Source: Cylindrospermum sp. FACHB-282 (lineage in GTDB: Bacteria > Cyanobacteriota > Cyanobacteriia > Cyanobacteriales > Nostocaceae). Taken from it: 64,000 nucleotides of DNA. The translations under genes and the position numbers were made by a program. Below, in pieces: positions 18,092 through 26,749 of this stretch (its first letter is position 1; the number at the start of each line of letters is the position of its first letter). The notes below the pieces were generated by a model. The model did no database searches. It saw nothing but the letters and a program-made list of their open reading frames with translations, and had not been told where the DNA came from. The stretch spans positions 31,399 to 95,398 of the forward strand of contig NZ_JACJRJ010000021.1 in NCBI RefSeq assembly GCF_014697195.1, given 5' to 3'.

Positions 18092-18853
18092 ATGTTGTCA
18101 ATGTATGCTAGTGACTTGACCAAGTACTCTACCAGGGCAGATATCGGACAAACGAGCCGAATTCTCGTAGTAGAAGACGATGAACTCATCCGGGAAATGC
18201 TAGTTGTGGCCTTGGAAGAAGAAGGTTATGGCGTCATAGCTGCCCCTGATGGGCGTTCGGCTATAGAATATCTCAAAAGTTGTGAATCAACCAGTGGGGA
18301 ATTGCCTTTTGATTTAGTTCTTCTGGATTTGATGTTACCGCAGATTAATGGACTAGATATTTGCCGCTTGCTGCGTCATCAGGGAAACCCTGTACCAATT
18401 TTGATGCTTAGTGCTAAGGGTAGCGAAACTGACCGTGTTTTGGGTTTAGAGGTAGGTGCAGATGATTACTTAACTAAACCCTTTAGTATGCGGGAATTAG
18501 TGGCTCGGTGTCGGGCACTACTGCGCCGCCAACGTTTAAGCACTTTGCCACAACTACCAGTATTAAATCATAAAGATGTTACTTTAAATACCCAAGAGTG
18601 CCGCGTTTTAGTTCGTGGTCAAGAGGTAAATCTGTCACCTAAAGAGTTCCGCTTGTTGGAACTGTTTATGAGTTATGCTCGCCGGGTATGGTCACGGGAG
18701 CAATTGTTGGATCAGGTTTGGGGGCCAGATTTTGTTGGGGATAGCAAAACTGTGGATGTTCATATTCGTTGGTTGCGCGAAAAATTAGAGGAAGATCCCA
18801 GTCATCCAGAATATATTGTGACTGTACGGGGTTTTGGCTATCGATTCGGATAA
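18092..18853 (+). CDS. sphR: Phosphate-response regulator SphR (PhoB/OmpR type)
   Basis: 253 aa. The receiver domain spans about residues 23-140, with the acidic pocket VVEDDE (29-30), phosphoacceptor D79 in VLLDLMLP and the conserved lysine in DDYLTKPF. A winged-helix DNA-binding domain (about 155-250) ends with VRGFGYRF. It is followed at 54 bp by a histidine kinase and then phoU, the order seen for cyanobacterial phosphate-starvation control. The start ATG at 18092 has a possible downstream alternative at 18101. Confidence 0.88.
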   Translation: MLSMYASDLTKYSTRADIGQTSRILVVEDDELIREMLVVALEEEGYGVIAAPDGRSAIEYLKSCESTSGELPFDLVLLDLMLPQINGLDICRLLRHQGNPVPILMLSAKGSETDRVLGLEVGADDYLTKPFSMRELVARCRALLRRQRLSTLPQLPVLNHKDVTLNTQECRVLVRGQEVNLSPKEFRLLELFMSYARRVWSREQLLDQVWGPDFVGDSKTVDVHIRWLREKLEEDPSHPEYIVTVRGFGYRFG

Positions 18854-18907
18854 TGGGTGGGGATAGTTGTTAGTTTTTAGTAGAGACAATAGCAACTAAC
18901 AACTCAA

Positions 18908-20239
18908 ATGTTCTTATTGGGATTTTTTCTGGGTTTGGCGGTAGGTATTGGGTTTTGGGTTTGGCAACAGGTTCAACTTAACCGCTACCTGGGGCGCGTA
19001 CTCCAACCGTTGACTGCTCATTCTTATAAGGTGGTATTGCCGCTGATTCCTCACTTGCGGCAGGAAATTGCCATGGTGAAGCAGCAACGGCAAGATTTAG
19101 AGCAATCGCTGCAAACCTACCAAGACCTGCTAGATTTTGCTCCTCTGGGATATTTGCAGGTGGATGAAGAAAGTCAACTGCTGTGGTGCAATCAGCAGTC
19201 GCGGGAAATGTTGCAGTTGCAAAGGTGGCAACGAGGACAGGTGCGCTTGTTACTGGAGTTGGTACGGTCTTATGAGCTTGATCAGTTAATTGAGCAAACT
19301 CGCGATCGCCAAAAGCCCCAAATCCGGGAGTGGGTTTTTCATCCCTCTTGCGAAAATGCCACAGAAATGTTAAGCATGAAATCTGTGACTTTGCGGGCGT
19401 CCAGCTTGCCTTTACCTCAAGGACAAGTGGGAGTATTTCTCGAAAATCGCCAACCTTTGTTGGATATGAATCAAGCGCGCGATCGCTCTTTTTCTGATTT
19501 AGCTCACGAACTGAGAACGCCCCTCACCTCGATTCGTTTGGTTGTAGAAACTCTGCAACACCGCTTGGAACCACCTCTAGATCGCTGGGTTAACCGCCTC
19601 ATGCAGGAAGTTGACCGACTGATTAATTTGGTACAAAGTTGGTTAGAACTGACCCAAATGGAAACTAACCCCACCATGCAATTGCATTTTGAAGCGGTGG
19701 AAGTGCGATCGCTCATTGCATCTGTGTGGGAAAACTTAGAACCATTGGCACAGAGGCAGCATCTAACCCTCAGCTATTCAGAAACAGAAAATCTGTGGAT
19801 TAAAGCTGATCGCTTCCGCATTTATCAAGTATTTCTCAACTTGCTAGACAATTGCATCAAATACAGCCCCCCTGATACAACTATTCACATTGAAGCTAAA
19901 ATTATACATATTTCAGATGCTTACCCGGATAATACTAGTTCCCAGCAGATGGAAATTAATATTATTGACTCTGGAGTTGGTTTTTCACCAACAGATTTGC
20001 CCCATATTTTTGAGCGCTTTTATCGGGGAGATCAAGCGCGGACTCGTTCCCCATTACCAGAGAGTAATTCAACAACAGCCATTATTGGTAGTGGTCTAGG
20101 TTTAGCGATCGTCAAACAAATAATTATCGCCCACGGCGGTATAATCAAGGCTATGAACCATCCAGAAACTGGTGGCGCTTGGATGCAAGTCCAACTCCCA
20201 AAAGTTGTGTCAAACACCCCAAGCCAAGACTATAGTTAA
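18908..20239 (+). CDS. sphS: Phosphate-sensing histidine kinase SphS
   Basis: 443 aa. One N-terminal membrane anchor (residues 2-20, FLLGFFLGLAVGIGFWVW), a PAS-like region (about 65-185, FAPLGYLQVDEESQLLWCN), an H-box FSDLAHELRTPLTS with H200, and an ATPase domain with LLDNCIKYS (N box), DSGVGF (G1) and GSGLGLAIVK (G2). It lacks a large periplasmic loop, like other SphS/PhoR proteins that sense phosphate through the Pst/PhoU complex. Downstream phoU supports this. Confidence 0.9.
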   Translation: MFLLGFFLGLAVGIGFWVWQQVQLNRYLGRVLQPLTAHSYKVVLPLIPHLRQEIAMVKQQRQDLEQSLQTYQDLLDFAPLGYLQVDEESQLLWCNQQSREMLQLQRWQRGQVRLLLELVRSYELDQLIEQTRDRQKPQIREWVFHPSCENATEMLSMKSVTLRASSLPLPQGQVGVFLENRQPLLDMNQARDRSFSDLAHELRTPLTSIRLVVETLQHRLEPPLDRWVNRLMQEVDRLINLVQSWLELTQMETNPTMQLHFEAVEVRSLIASVWENLEPLAQRQHLTLSYSETENLWIKADRFRIYQVFLNLLDNCIKYSPPDTTIHIEAKIIHISDAYPDNTSSQQMEINIIDSGVGFSPTDLPHIFERFYRGDQARTRSPLPESNSTTAIIGSGLGLAIVKQIIIAHGGIIKAMNHPETGGAWMQVQLPKVVSNTPSQDYS

Positions 20240-20268
20240 ACAATATATTTACGTTTAAGAATACAAGT

Positions 20269-20937
20269 GTGAAAGCTGTCCTTCATAATCCCAATCCTGA
20301 CAGATCCCAGCTAGCACGTGCTATTCGGCGCCTAGAGAGGGATGTATTACGCATGGGAGCTTTGGTAGAACAATCATTTCGCCTCAGTCACCAAGCGTTA
20401 TTCGTCCGCGACTTAACAGCAGCTGAGGAGATTCCCCGATTAGATAAAAAAATAGATCGTTTTTATAGACAAATAGAATCAGATTGTACGGCAATTATGA
20501 CCCTGCAAGCTCCTACGGCTCAAGATTTGCGCTGCTTGAGTGCTTTTATGCAGCTGGTGCGAGATTTAGAACGGATTGGGGATTACGCTAAGGATTTAGC
20601 TAAGATTGCAATTAAAATATTTCCCTATCCCCCTCATGCTTCTTTGCCAGATATTGCAGTCATGTCTCACCATGCACAGGCAATGTTAGCAACTAGCTTG
20701 GTGGCTTTGGCAGATTTGGATGCCGCCGGCGGACGGGGTTTAAAGCACCTAGACGACACCGTAGACAATGCCTACGATCGCGTTTATCAAACTTTAGCCC
20801 AGCAACGGGATTTTCCTGGGGTGATCGAGCCAATTCTGCTCCTAGCGTTAGCAATTCGTTGTCTGGAACGCATGGCAGATCACGCTACTAATATTGGTCA
20901 ACGAGTGGCATACATCGTTACCGGTCAACGTAATTAA
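20269..20937 (+). CDS. phoU: Phosphate signalling protein PhoU
   Basis: 222 aa from a GTG start. Two repeats of the PhoU three-helix motif are visible, including LQAPTAQDLRCLSAFMQLVRDLERIGDYAKDLAKIA and LLLALAIRCLERMADHATNIGQRV. PhoU links the Pst transporter to the SphS kinase. It lies 29 bp after sphS in the same direction, so the three form one operon ended by the terminator at 20987. Confidence 0.95.
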   Translation: MKAVLHNPNPDRSQLARAIRRLERDVLRMGALVEQSFRLSHQALFVRDLTAAEEIPRLDKKIDRFYRQIESDCTAIMTLQAPTAQDLRCLSAFMQLVRDLERIGDYAKDLAKIAIKIFPYPPHASLPDIAVMSHHAQAMLATSLVALADLDAAGGRGLKHLDDTVDNAYDRVYQTLAQQRDFPGVIEPILLLALAIRCLERMADHATNIGQRVAYIVTGQRN

Positions 20938-20986
20938 CTAACGAGCCGCCATTAAGGCAGGCTCTCTTTACCCATCCTATGTAGTG

Positions 20987-21012
20987 TGCGTTCCCTAACG
21001 CACCTTTTTAGC
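20987..21012 (+). terminator. Intrinsic terminator after phoU
   Basis: GTGCGTT-CCC-TAACGCAC forms a 7-bp stem with a tight loop and is followed by CTTTTT. It is placed about 50 bp after the phoU stop. Confidence 0.75.
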
Positions 21013-21111
21013 ACTTTTAATCACTGCAACCATACCTCATATTTGCTATTTACTCGGTAAGTGTAGCCCGTCGAAGTTGTCAAGGCGTAAGTCCTTTAGA
21101 TAATAAAAAAA

Positions 21112-21226
21112 TTGGCGTTGCTGATTGAGAATATGAATTTGTTTCGCGCAGAGGCGCAAAGGCTCAAAGCTACGAAGAAAAAGAAGGGTAATTTTGGCAT
21201 TTCATACTTTGATTCAGCAACGCCAA
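21112..21226. mobile_element. 115-bp MITE with TTGGCGTTGCTGA termini
   Basis: TTGGCGTTGCTGATT at 21112 and its inverted form ending CAGCAACGCCAA at 21226 frame a 115-bp element; the outer 13 bp match. A run of A on both sides could hold a target duplication. The interior has no protein-like frame; an apparent 60-aa frame here is a by-product. The rest of the 20938-21435 spacer holds nothing else I recognise. Confidence 0.65.
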
Positions 21227-21435
21227 AAAATTTCTTAACTAACTCAAATTTCACTAAAAGCTTACCTGCTCTTAAACTTTGCCGATTAAAGTAGATAACT
21301 ATCTAGTCGAATCTGTCTTTGGGGTTAACTTTGCACTGGTATTACATCATCCTGGGTCAATTCAACTAAGGCATACCCCCTCCTGGTGAATTTTCAGGAT
21401 ACATCCGGTAAATTTTCAATCAATCAAACTCTGCA

Positions 21436-22044
21436 ATGACCTATCCCACAAGTCGCGCCCCAAACTCCAATACACTAAGCACCTCAGCCTTAAATGGAAA
21501 ATTGCCCCAACGGCTATTTTCCCGTCGGGAAGTGATTCAGCCAGGGGACGACATACTCTGGCGCGTCGAACGCGGAGTAGTTCGCACCTTAACCTGGAGT
21601 GAAGAAGGAACATTCATCACTTTGGGATATTGGGGAGCAGGGGATTTAATCGGCTATCCCTTGTCCCGAATCAATCCCTACCAAATTGAATGTCTGACAA
21701 GCGTAGAAGTGACCGCTGTCCCACCCCGTCTCTGGGGGCAAGAAGTCAATGCTTTACTATCCCACATTCAACAGGCAGAGGAGCTCTTAAGCGTAGTACA
21801 CCGTAAACCTATTTCTCTACGTTTATGGCAGTTTTTGGTATGGTTAGGTGAAAAATTTGGTCGGGATGTGGAACAGGGTAGACTGATTGATTTACATATT
21901 ACTCATCAGGAAATGGCAGAAGTACTAAATACAACTAGGGTAACTATTACAAGGTTACTACACCAGTTTGTAGAAGAAGGTACATTATTACGTCACAAAC
22001 GTAGTTTGATTCTGCGTTTACCAAATGCATTAATCAGCCAATAG
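21436..22044 (+). CDS. Crp/Fnr family transcription regulator
   Basis: 202 aa. It has a cyclic-nucleotide-binding-like beta-barrel (about 25-120, with FSRREVIQPGDDILWRVERGVVRT) and a C-terminal helix-turn-helix (about 155-195, THQEMAEVLNTTRVTITRLLHQF). The phosphate-binding cassette of true cAMP receptors is not evident, so it may be ligand-independent or bind something else. The porin gene starts about 135 bp downstream in the same direction and is a plausible target or operon partner. Confidence 0.9.
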   Translation: MTYPTSRAPNSNTLSTSALNGKLPQRLFSRREVIQPGDDILWRVERGVVRTLTWSEEGTFITLGYWGAGDLIGYPLSRINPYQIECLTSVEVTAVPPRLWGQEVNALLSHIQQAEELLSVVHRKPISLRLWQFLVWLGEKFGRDVEQGRLIDLHITHQEMAEVLNTTRVTITRLLHQFVEEGTLLRHKRSLILRLPNALISQ

Positions 22045-22179
22045 TTGAAAAATTCAGTTATTGACTTGTGTAAAGTATCGTAAATATTGTACAATCTATT
22101 CTGGATATATGTGTAAATTCCCTTAACAAAAGGGACTTGATCATAGTTGAATTAGTCTGGTGTGAGTGAGATTAAAAGC

Positions 22180-23757
22180 ATGATAAAACTATTCTGGAAT
22201 GTTCTCAAAGTCAGTCCAGTTGTTGTTGCCGCTACATTTTTCGTTGCTAACAACGCCTTAGCTGGTGAAACCAACGAGGAACTAACAACTGTTGCTCAGT
22301 TGTCCCAAGATGCTAACAACATGGGTCAGGTAACATCCGTTTCTCAATTTTCGGATGTGCAACCTACAGACTGGGCATTTCAAGCTTTGCAGTCTTTGGT
22401 TGAACGCTACGGCTGTATTGCTGGTTATCCTAACGGCACCTACCGTGGTAACCGTGCATTGACCCGTCATGAATTTGCTGCTGGTTTGAATGCTTGTTTA
22501 GATAGAGTTAACGAACTAATTGCCACAGCTAGTGCTGACCTGGTAAACAAAGAAGATTTAGCTACCTTACAGCGGTTACAAGAAGAATATTCTGCTGAAC
22601 TGGCAACTCTGCGCGGTCGTGTGGATGCTTTAGAAGCCCGCACCTCTGAATTGGAAGCCAATCAATTCTCTACCACCACCAAGCTTAAGGGTGAAGCTAT
22701 TTTTGCTCTGTCTGACGCTTTCGGTGATCAGAGAGCAGGTGGTGGAAGTTTGGAAAGCAACACCACATTTTCTGACCGCGTTCGGTTGACCTTAGAAAGC
22801 AGCTTCACTGGTAAAGACAAGTTGCAAATCCGGTTGAATGCTGGCAATTTCGTCCAAAATGAGGCCGTAACGGGTACAAGAATGACCCGCTTAGGCTTTG
22901 CCGAAGCAACTGATAACGGAGTTGAAATAGATAAAATCAACTATGCCTTCAACTTGGGCCCAGCACGTGTCCAGGTTGACGCTAGTGGTGCTGAGTTGTA
23001 CGACAACGTCAACGTCTTCAACCCTGATTTCAAAAGCAGTGGTTCAGGTGCTATCTCCCGTTACGGACGTTTCAGCCCCATCTATCGCCAAGGGGCTGGT
23101 GGTAGTGGTTTGACGGTGGAATTAAACCCCCAAGGCGCTTTAACCTTAAGTGCAGCCTATCTCGCATCGGAAGCTAACGACCCCACTGATGGTAACGGTG
23201 TATTCGATGGCAATAATACTATCTTCGGTCAGTTAGCATTCAAGCCCAATAAGGCTTTCAGCGCAGCTTTAACCTACGCTCACACTTATCAAGGTGCTGG
23301 TGGTAGGCTTTTTGAAAGTACAGGAGGTGATAATGCTAATAGACCATTTGGTGCTAATAATGCTGCCTCATCGAACAACTACGGTCTACAAGCCTCCTTC
23401 CAACCCAGTTCTAAGTTGACTCTTGGTGGTTGGGTAGGTTATACTACTGCTCAATCTGAAACCAGCAATCAGGACGCTGATATTTGGTACTGGGCTGCTA
23501 CCCTTGGTGTAAAAGATTTGGGTAGAGAAGGCAACGTCTTAGGTGTGATCTTCGGTCAACCACCCAAAGTCACTGGCGGTAGTAATATTACTACTGAAGA
23601 CTCTGACACCTCTTATCATCTAGAGGGTCTCTACAAGGTCAAGGTTACCGATAATATTGCTGTCACTCCTGGTTTGTTGGTGATATTCAATCCTGAACAC
23701 AATAACAATAACGATACTATTTACGTAGGTACTCTGCGTACAACCTTCACTTTCTAA
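22180..23757 (+). CDS. SLH-domain outer-membrane porin (cyanobacterial OprB family)
   Basis: About 525 aa. The signal peptide runs from MIKLFWNVLK to NNALA. An SLH domain (about 55-110, FSDVQPTDWAFQALQSL, then YPNGTYRGNRALTRHEFAAGL) anchors the protein to pyruvylated cell-wall polysaccharide. A short coiled coil (about 125-155) leads into a beta-barrel ending in the phenylalanine-terminated strand TLRTTFTF. These are major porins of cyanobacterial outer membranes. A GTG six codons upstream (22162) is an alternative start; ATG is preferred because it gives a normal signal peptide. Confidence 0.93.
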   Translation: MIKLFWNVLKVSPVVVAATFFVANNALAGETNEELTTVAQLSQDANNMGQVTSVSQFSDVQPTDWAFQALQSLVERYGCIAGYPNGTYRGNRALTRHEFAAGLNACLDRVNELIATASADLVNKEDLATLQRLQEEYSAELATLRGRVDALEARTSELEANQFSTTTKLKGEAIFALSDAFGDQRAGGGSLESNTTFSDRVRLTLESSFTGKDKLQIRLNAGNFVQNEAVTGTRMTRLGFAEATDNGVEIDKINYAFNLGPARVQVDASGAELYDNVNVFNPDFKSSGSGAISRYGRFSPIYRQGAGGSGLTVELNPQGALTLSAAYLASEANDPTDGNGVFDGNNTIFGQLAFKPNKAFSAALTYAHTYQGAGGRLFESTGGDNANRPFGANNAASSNNYGLQASFQPSSKLTLGGWVGYTTAQSETSNQDADIWYWAATLGVKDLGREGNVLGVIFGQPPKVTGGSNITTEDSDTSYHLEGLYKVKVTDNIAVTPGLLVIFNPEHNNNNDTIYVGTLRTTFTF

Positions 23758-23784
23758 GATTGGTTGTGGTTTAGTAGTAAAAGC

Positions 23785-23815
23785 GAAAGCCCGTCTTTTG
23801 GCGGGCTTTTGTTTG
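23785..23815 (+). terminator. Intrinsic terminator after the porin gene
   Basis: AAAGCCCGTC-TTTT-GGCGGGCTTTT: an 8-9-bp GC-rich stem followed by TTTTGTTT, 28 bp after the stop codon. Confidence 0.85.
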
Positions 23816-23828
23816 GGAAAAATTTAGC

Positions 23829-24089
23829 TTATGTGGGATGATTATCTGGTTGATTCGACAAATTTGTTGGGGGACGATCGCAACTCCACGCCCACCAGAC
23901 ATAACCACAGTGACAATGGTAAAATTCCTGCCATTTGCGGCGATGGTTTTCTGTGATCACAGGCGATCGCCGATTGAGCCAAACTGCTACAGATTCTCGA
24001 CTACTTGAGTGGCAGCTAGGACAGTAAAATTGGTATGCGTGAATTGCTTTATTCGTCCATTCAGGCGGGTTGGGAGCAAAGGCGTCCAT
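23829..24089 (-). CDS. Small zinc-ribbon-like protein
   Basis: 86 aa. Two cysteine pairs, YCPSCHSS near residue 23 and HCHCGYVWWAW near residue 58, suggest a zinc ribbon. The tryptophan-rich end of the ribbon resembles small cyanobacterial proteins of unknown function. It is convergent with the porin gene. No partner gene is evident; function not assigned. Confidence 0.65.
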   Translation of the reverse strand: MDAFAPNPPEWTNKAIHAYQFYCPSCHSSSRESVAVWLNRRSPVITENHRRKWQEFYHCHCGYVWWAWSCDRPPTNLSNQPDNHPT

Positions 24090-24298
24090 GTAAATATTAA
24101 GTGTAGTTCAAATAATCAGCCAGGGCGGACTCCAACAAAACCAAGGTTTTAATAACTTGGATTGGCTGGTAAAGTCTCCTGTGGATGAGGTTTTAACCGC
24201 CTGTTTAGTCTTTAAGTTGAGATAAAAAATTTGTTATTGTATCTCACAAACTAAAGGTTAGCATGAAAAATTGATCATTATGACTAATAATTAAAATT

Positions 24299-24901
24299 AT
24301 GGAGCAAAATGTTGAAATTCGCCGTTTACTAGATGTGATGCCTGCTTCTGGTCGGATGACGACAAAAATAGTCAGCAAGCCGGAGCAGAAAAAGGTGATG
24401 GACGCAGTCTTTCCCCTACCCTGGAATCAAGAGCGACCTATATATATTAACTTCGATTTGTGGCGTCGCTTGACTAAGCCACAACGGGACTTACTGCTGT
24501 TGCAGATGGTGAGCTGGTTGACAGGGGTACAGTGGTTTAAACCAGATGTTTATCAAGGTGTGTTGTTGGTGGCACTGGTGGGCGGATTAGTTGAATCTGC
24601 ACAGTCTGATGTGGTGGGTGTGGCGATCGCATTGGGGTTAAGTGCGATCTCTGCTTTTAGTGTCTGGCGCAATAACCAATCTTTAGAGTCAGAGTTAAAC
24701 GCCGACGCAGCAGCAATTCGCATCGCCCAGCGGCGGGGTTACTTAGAAATAGAAGCCGCCCAGCATTTGTTGACTGGAATTGAGGCGATCGCCAAAATTG
24801 AAGGGCGTTCTGGTTTAAATTTTAGCGAGTTGATTCGTTGCCAAAATTTACGGGCGATAGCCGGTTTGTCACCAGTGGGTGTCCCCGAAAACTATAAATA
24901 G
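24299..24901 (+). CDS. DUF3318 protein
   Basis: 200 aa. The N-terminal MEQNVEIRRLLDVMPASGRM and PRP-type DLWRRLTKPQRDLLLLQMV segments match the cyanobacterial DUF3318 family. One or two hydrophobic segments (about 85-120) suggest membrane association, and a helical C-terminal half follows. It sits 8 bp before the aminotransferase gene, so the two probably share a transcript. Function unknown. Confidence 0.85.
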   Translation: MEQNVEIRRLLDVMPASGRMTTKIVSKPEQKKVMDAVFPLPWNQERPIYINFDLWRRLTKPQRDLLLLQMVSWLTGVQWFKPDVYQGVLLVALVGGLVESAQSDVVGVAIALGLSAISAFSVWRNNQSLESELNADAAAIRIAQRRGYLEIEAAQHLLTGIEAIAKIEGRSGLNFSELIRCQNLRAIAGLSPVGVPENYK

Positions 24902-24909
24902 ATATAGAT

Positions 24910-26073
24910 ATGAAATCTTTCACCTCCCGAATGCAGGACGTACAGTCGCCGATCATTCCTGTTGTCGGGGAACTGATTAAAAACTCTCCCGGAACCATCT
25001 CCCTAGGGCAGGGTGTTGTATATTACAGCCCGCCACCAGAAGCATTAGAGATGTTGCCCAAATTCCTCGCTGAACCAGGGAATCATCTCTACAAAGCAGT
25101 TGAAGGCATACCCCCATTATTGACAGCACTGGCGGCGAAATTGTCAGCCTTCAATGGCATAGAAATCAATCAAGAAAATTGCATCATCGTCACAGCGGGA
25201 AGCAACATGGGGTTTATGAACGCCATTTTGGCGATCACCTCCCCAGGGGATGAAATTATTTTGAATACGCCCTACTATTTCAATCATGAAATGGCGATTA
25301 CAATGGCTGGTTGTCATCCGGTGTTAGTGGCGACAGATGAATATTACCAATTGCGTCCTGATGCTCTAGCCCAAGCCATTACCCCCAAAACCCGCGCCAT
25401 AGTCACAATTTCCCCCAACAATCCCACCGGGGTAGTGTATTCAGCAACGGCATTGCACCAAGTTAATCAAATTTGTGGCGATCGCGGCATCTACCATATT
25501 AGCGATGAAGCTTATGAATACTTTACGTACAACGGGGTAAAACACACCTCCCCTGGTGCATTTGGTGGCAGTAGTGAATATACAATTTCCCTCTATAGCC
25601 TTTCCAAAGCCTACGGTTTCGCTAGTTGGCGCATTGGCTATATGGTGATTCCCCAACATCTGTTTACCGCCGTCAAAAAAGTCCAAGATACGATTTTGAT
25701 TTGTCCGCCAGTAGTCTCACAGTATGCTGCTTGCGGGGCATTGCAGGCAAAAAGCGACTACTTAAAACAACATATTAGTGCGATCGCTCAAGTGCGGCAA
25801 CTAGTACTAAATTCACTCAATCGCCTCCAAGACTTATGTAGCATCGTCCCCGCCGATGGCGCCTTCTATTTTTTCTTAAAAGTGCATACCAAAATGAATG
25901 CTTTTGATTTAGTTAAACGACTGATTCAAGAACATCAAATTGCAGTGATTCCTGGTACAACCTTTGGTATAGAAGACGGATGTTCTCTGCGTGTTGCTTA
26001 TGGTGCGCTGGAAAAAGAAACAGCAAAAGCAGGTATAGAAAGATTAGTCCAAGGTCTGCAAGCGATATTATAA
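24910..26073 (+). CDS. Class I/II pyridoxal-phosphate aminotransferase
   Basis: 387 aa. It has a fold-type I aminotransferase layout: GQGVVYYSPP near the N-terminus, TAGSNMGFMNAIL (PLP phosphate), SPNNPTGVVYS, ISDEAYEYF (Asp-Tyr contacts), the catalytic lysine in SLSKAYGFASWRIGY, and a C-terminal CSLRVAYG. It resembles aspartate/aromatic aminotransferases; exact substrate not determinable. Co-directional with DUF3318, 8 bp apart. Confidence 0.92.
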   Translation: MKSFTSRMQDVQSPIIPVVGELIKNSPGTISLGQGVVYYSPPPEALEMLPKFLAEPGNHLYKAVEGIPPLLTALAAKLSAFNGIEINQENCIIVTAGSNMGFMNAILAITSPGDEIILNTPYYFNHEMAITMAGCHPVLVATDEYYQLRPDALAQAITPKTRAIVTISPNNPTGVVYSATALHQVNQICGDRGIYHISDEAYEYFTYNGVKHTSPGAFGGSSEYTISLYSLSKAYGFASWRIGYMVIPQHLFTAVKKVQDTILICPPVVSQYAACGALQAKSDYLKQHISAIAQVRQLVLNSLNRLQDLCSIVPADGAFYFFLKVHTKMNAFDLVKRLIQEHQIAVIPGTTFGIEDGCSLRVAYGALEKETAKAGIERLVQGLQAIL

Positions 26074-26172
26074 ATAGTGCACCCTAACAACTAATCTAAA
26101 CTCAATTCCACAAACTCTGGTTGTCCGGGACATACCATATTACGGTCTACTGCAGACAATATTTTATTATTA

Positions 26173-26298
26173 ACGTAAGTTGCTAGTTAGGAAAACTGTC
26201 AGAATCAGGATGTCCAGGATTAAAGGATGAACAGGATGAAAACTGGGATTTAATCACCAATTACCTATTGCCCATTACCTATTACCCGCAACTTGGGT
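26173..26298. mobile_element. Second copy of the CRISPR-inserted MITE, inverted
   Basis: It starts ACGTAAGTTGCTAGT and ends ACCCGCAACTTGGGT, the same ends as the insert at 12954-13065 but in reverse orientation, with a near-identical interior (AGGAAAACTGTCAGAAT, GTCCAGGATTAAAGGATG). It is 14 bp longer through extra GGTAAT-type units. Flanks are TATTA and TATTG, a near-duplication of the same target type. Confidence 0.85.
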
Positions 26299-26339
26299 TA
26301 TTGGCACTGTCAGAAATTAAACAGCCGACAACCACTTGG

Positions 26340-26486
26340 GCAACATCTGCGCGATGTATAATCTCGTTTTCATACAAGATATTGGGTGATGCCGCCAAAA
26401 AGCTCCGAGTTTACCCATCTAACGAATAGATTTTAGATCAGGAACCGCCAATGAAAGGATAACTTTAACGAAACCCCTCCATTGCA
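26340..26486. repeat. Relic of the CAAAATTGGTCAG element
   Basis: About 130 bp similar to the interior of the element at 56572-56704: CTCGTTTTCA, GCCGCCAAAAAGC, CGAGTTTACCCATCTAAC, then AACTTTAA and GAAACCCCT. The terminal inverted repeats are absent. It lies in the 676-bp gene-free stretch 26074-26749, which otherwise holds the MITE above and nothing recognised. Confidence 0.6.
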
Positions 26487-26749
26487 GCGAGAACTGTTTC
26501 TCTAGAGACAGTATCTTGTTTTTCTCTTTCGTTACAATTGACAGACATCATTTAAATCTCTATAACCCAGCCCCATCAGTTGATCAAATGCCAGAATATT
26601 ACCGAGGTGCATCTTTACTGCAAATGTAACCAGGTTCTTGTGTTCTATTAGACTAATAGAATTACTGAATTGTTTATAAACTAAAAGTTATGACTTGAGG
26701 AATTACATTAGTATGACTTACCGTAGGTATGCAATAATTTGCCGCTCTC

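Noticed and set aside
21112..21294. 60-codon plus-strand frame
   Set aside because: It overlaps a MITE with TTGGCGTTGCTGA termini and ends just past it.
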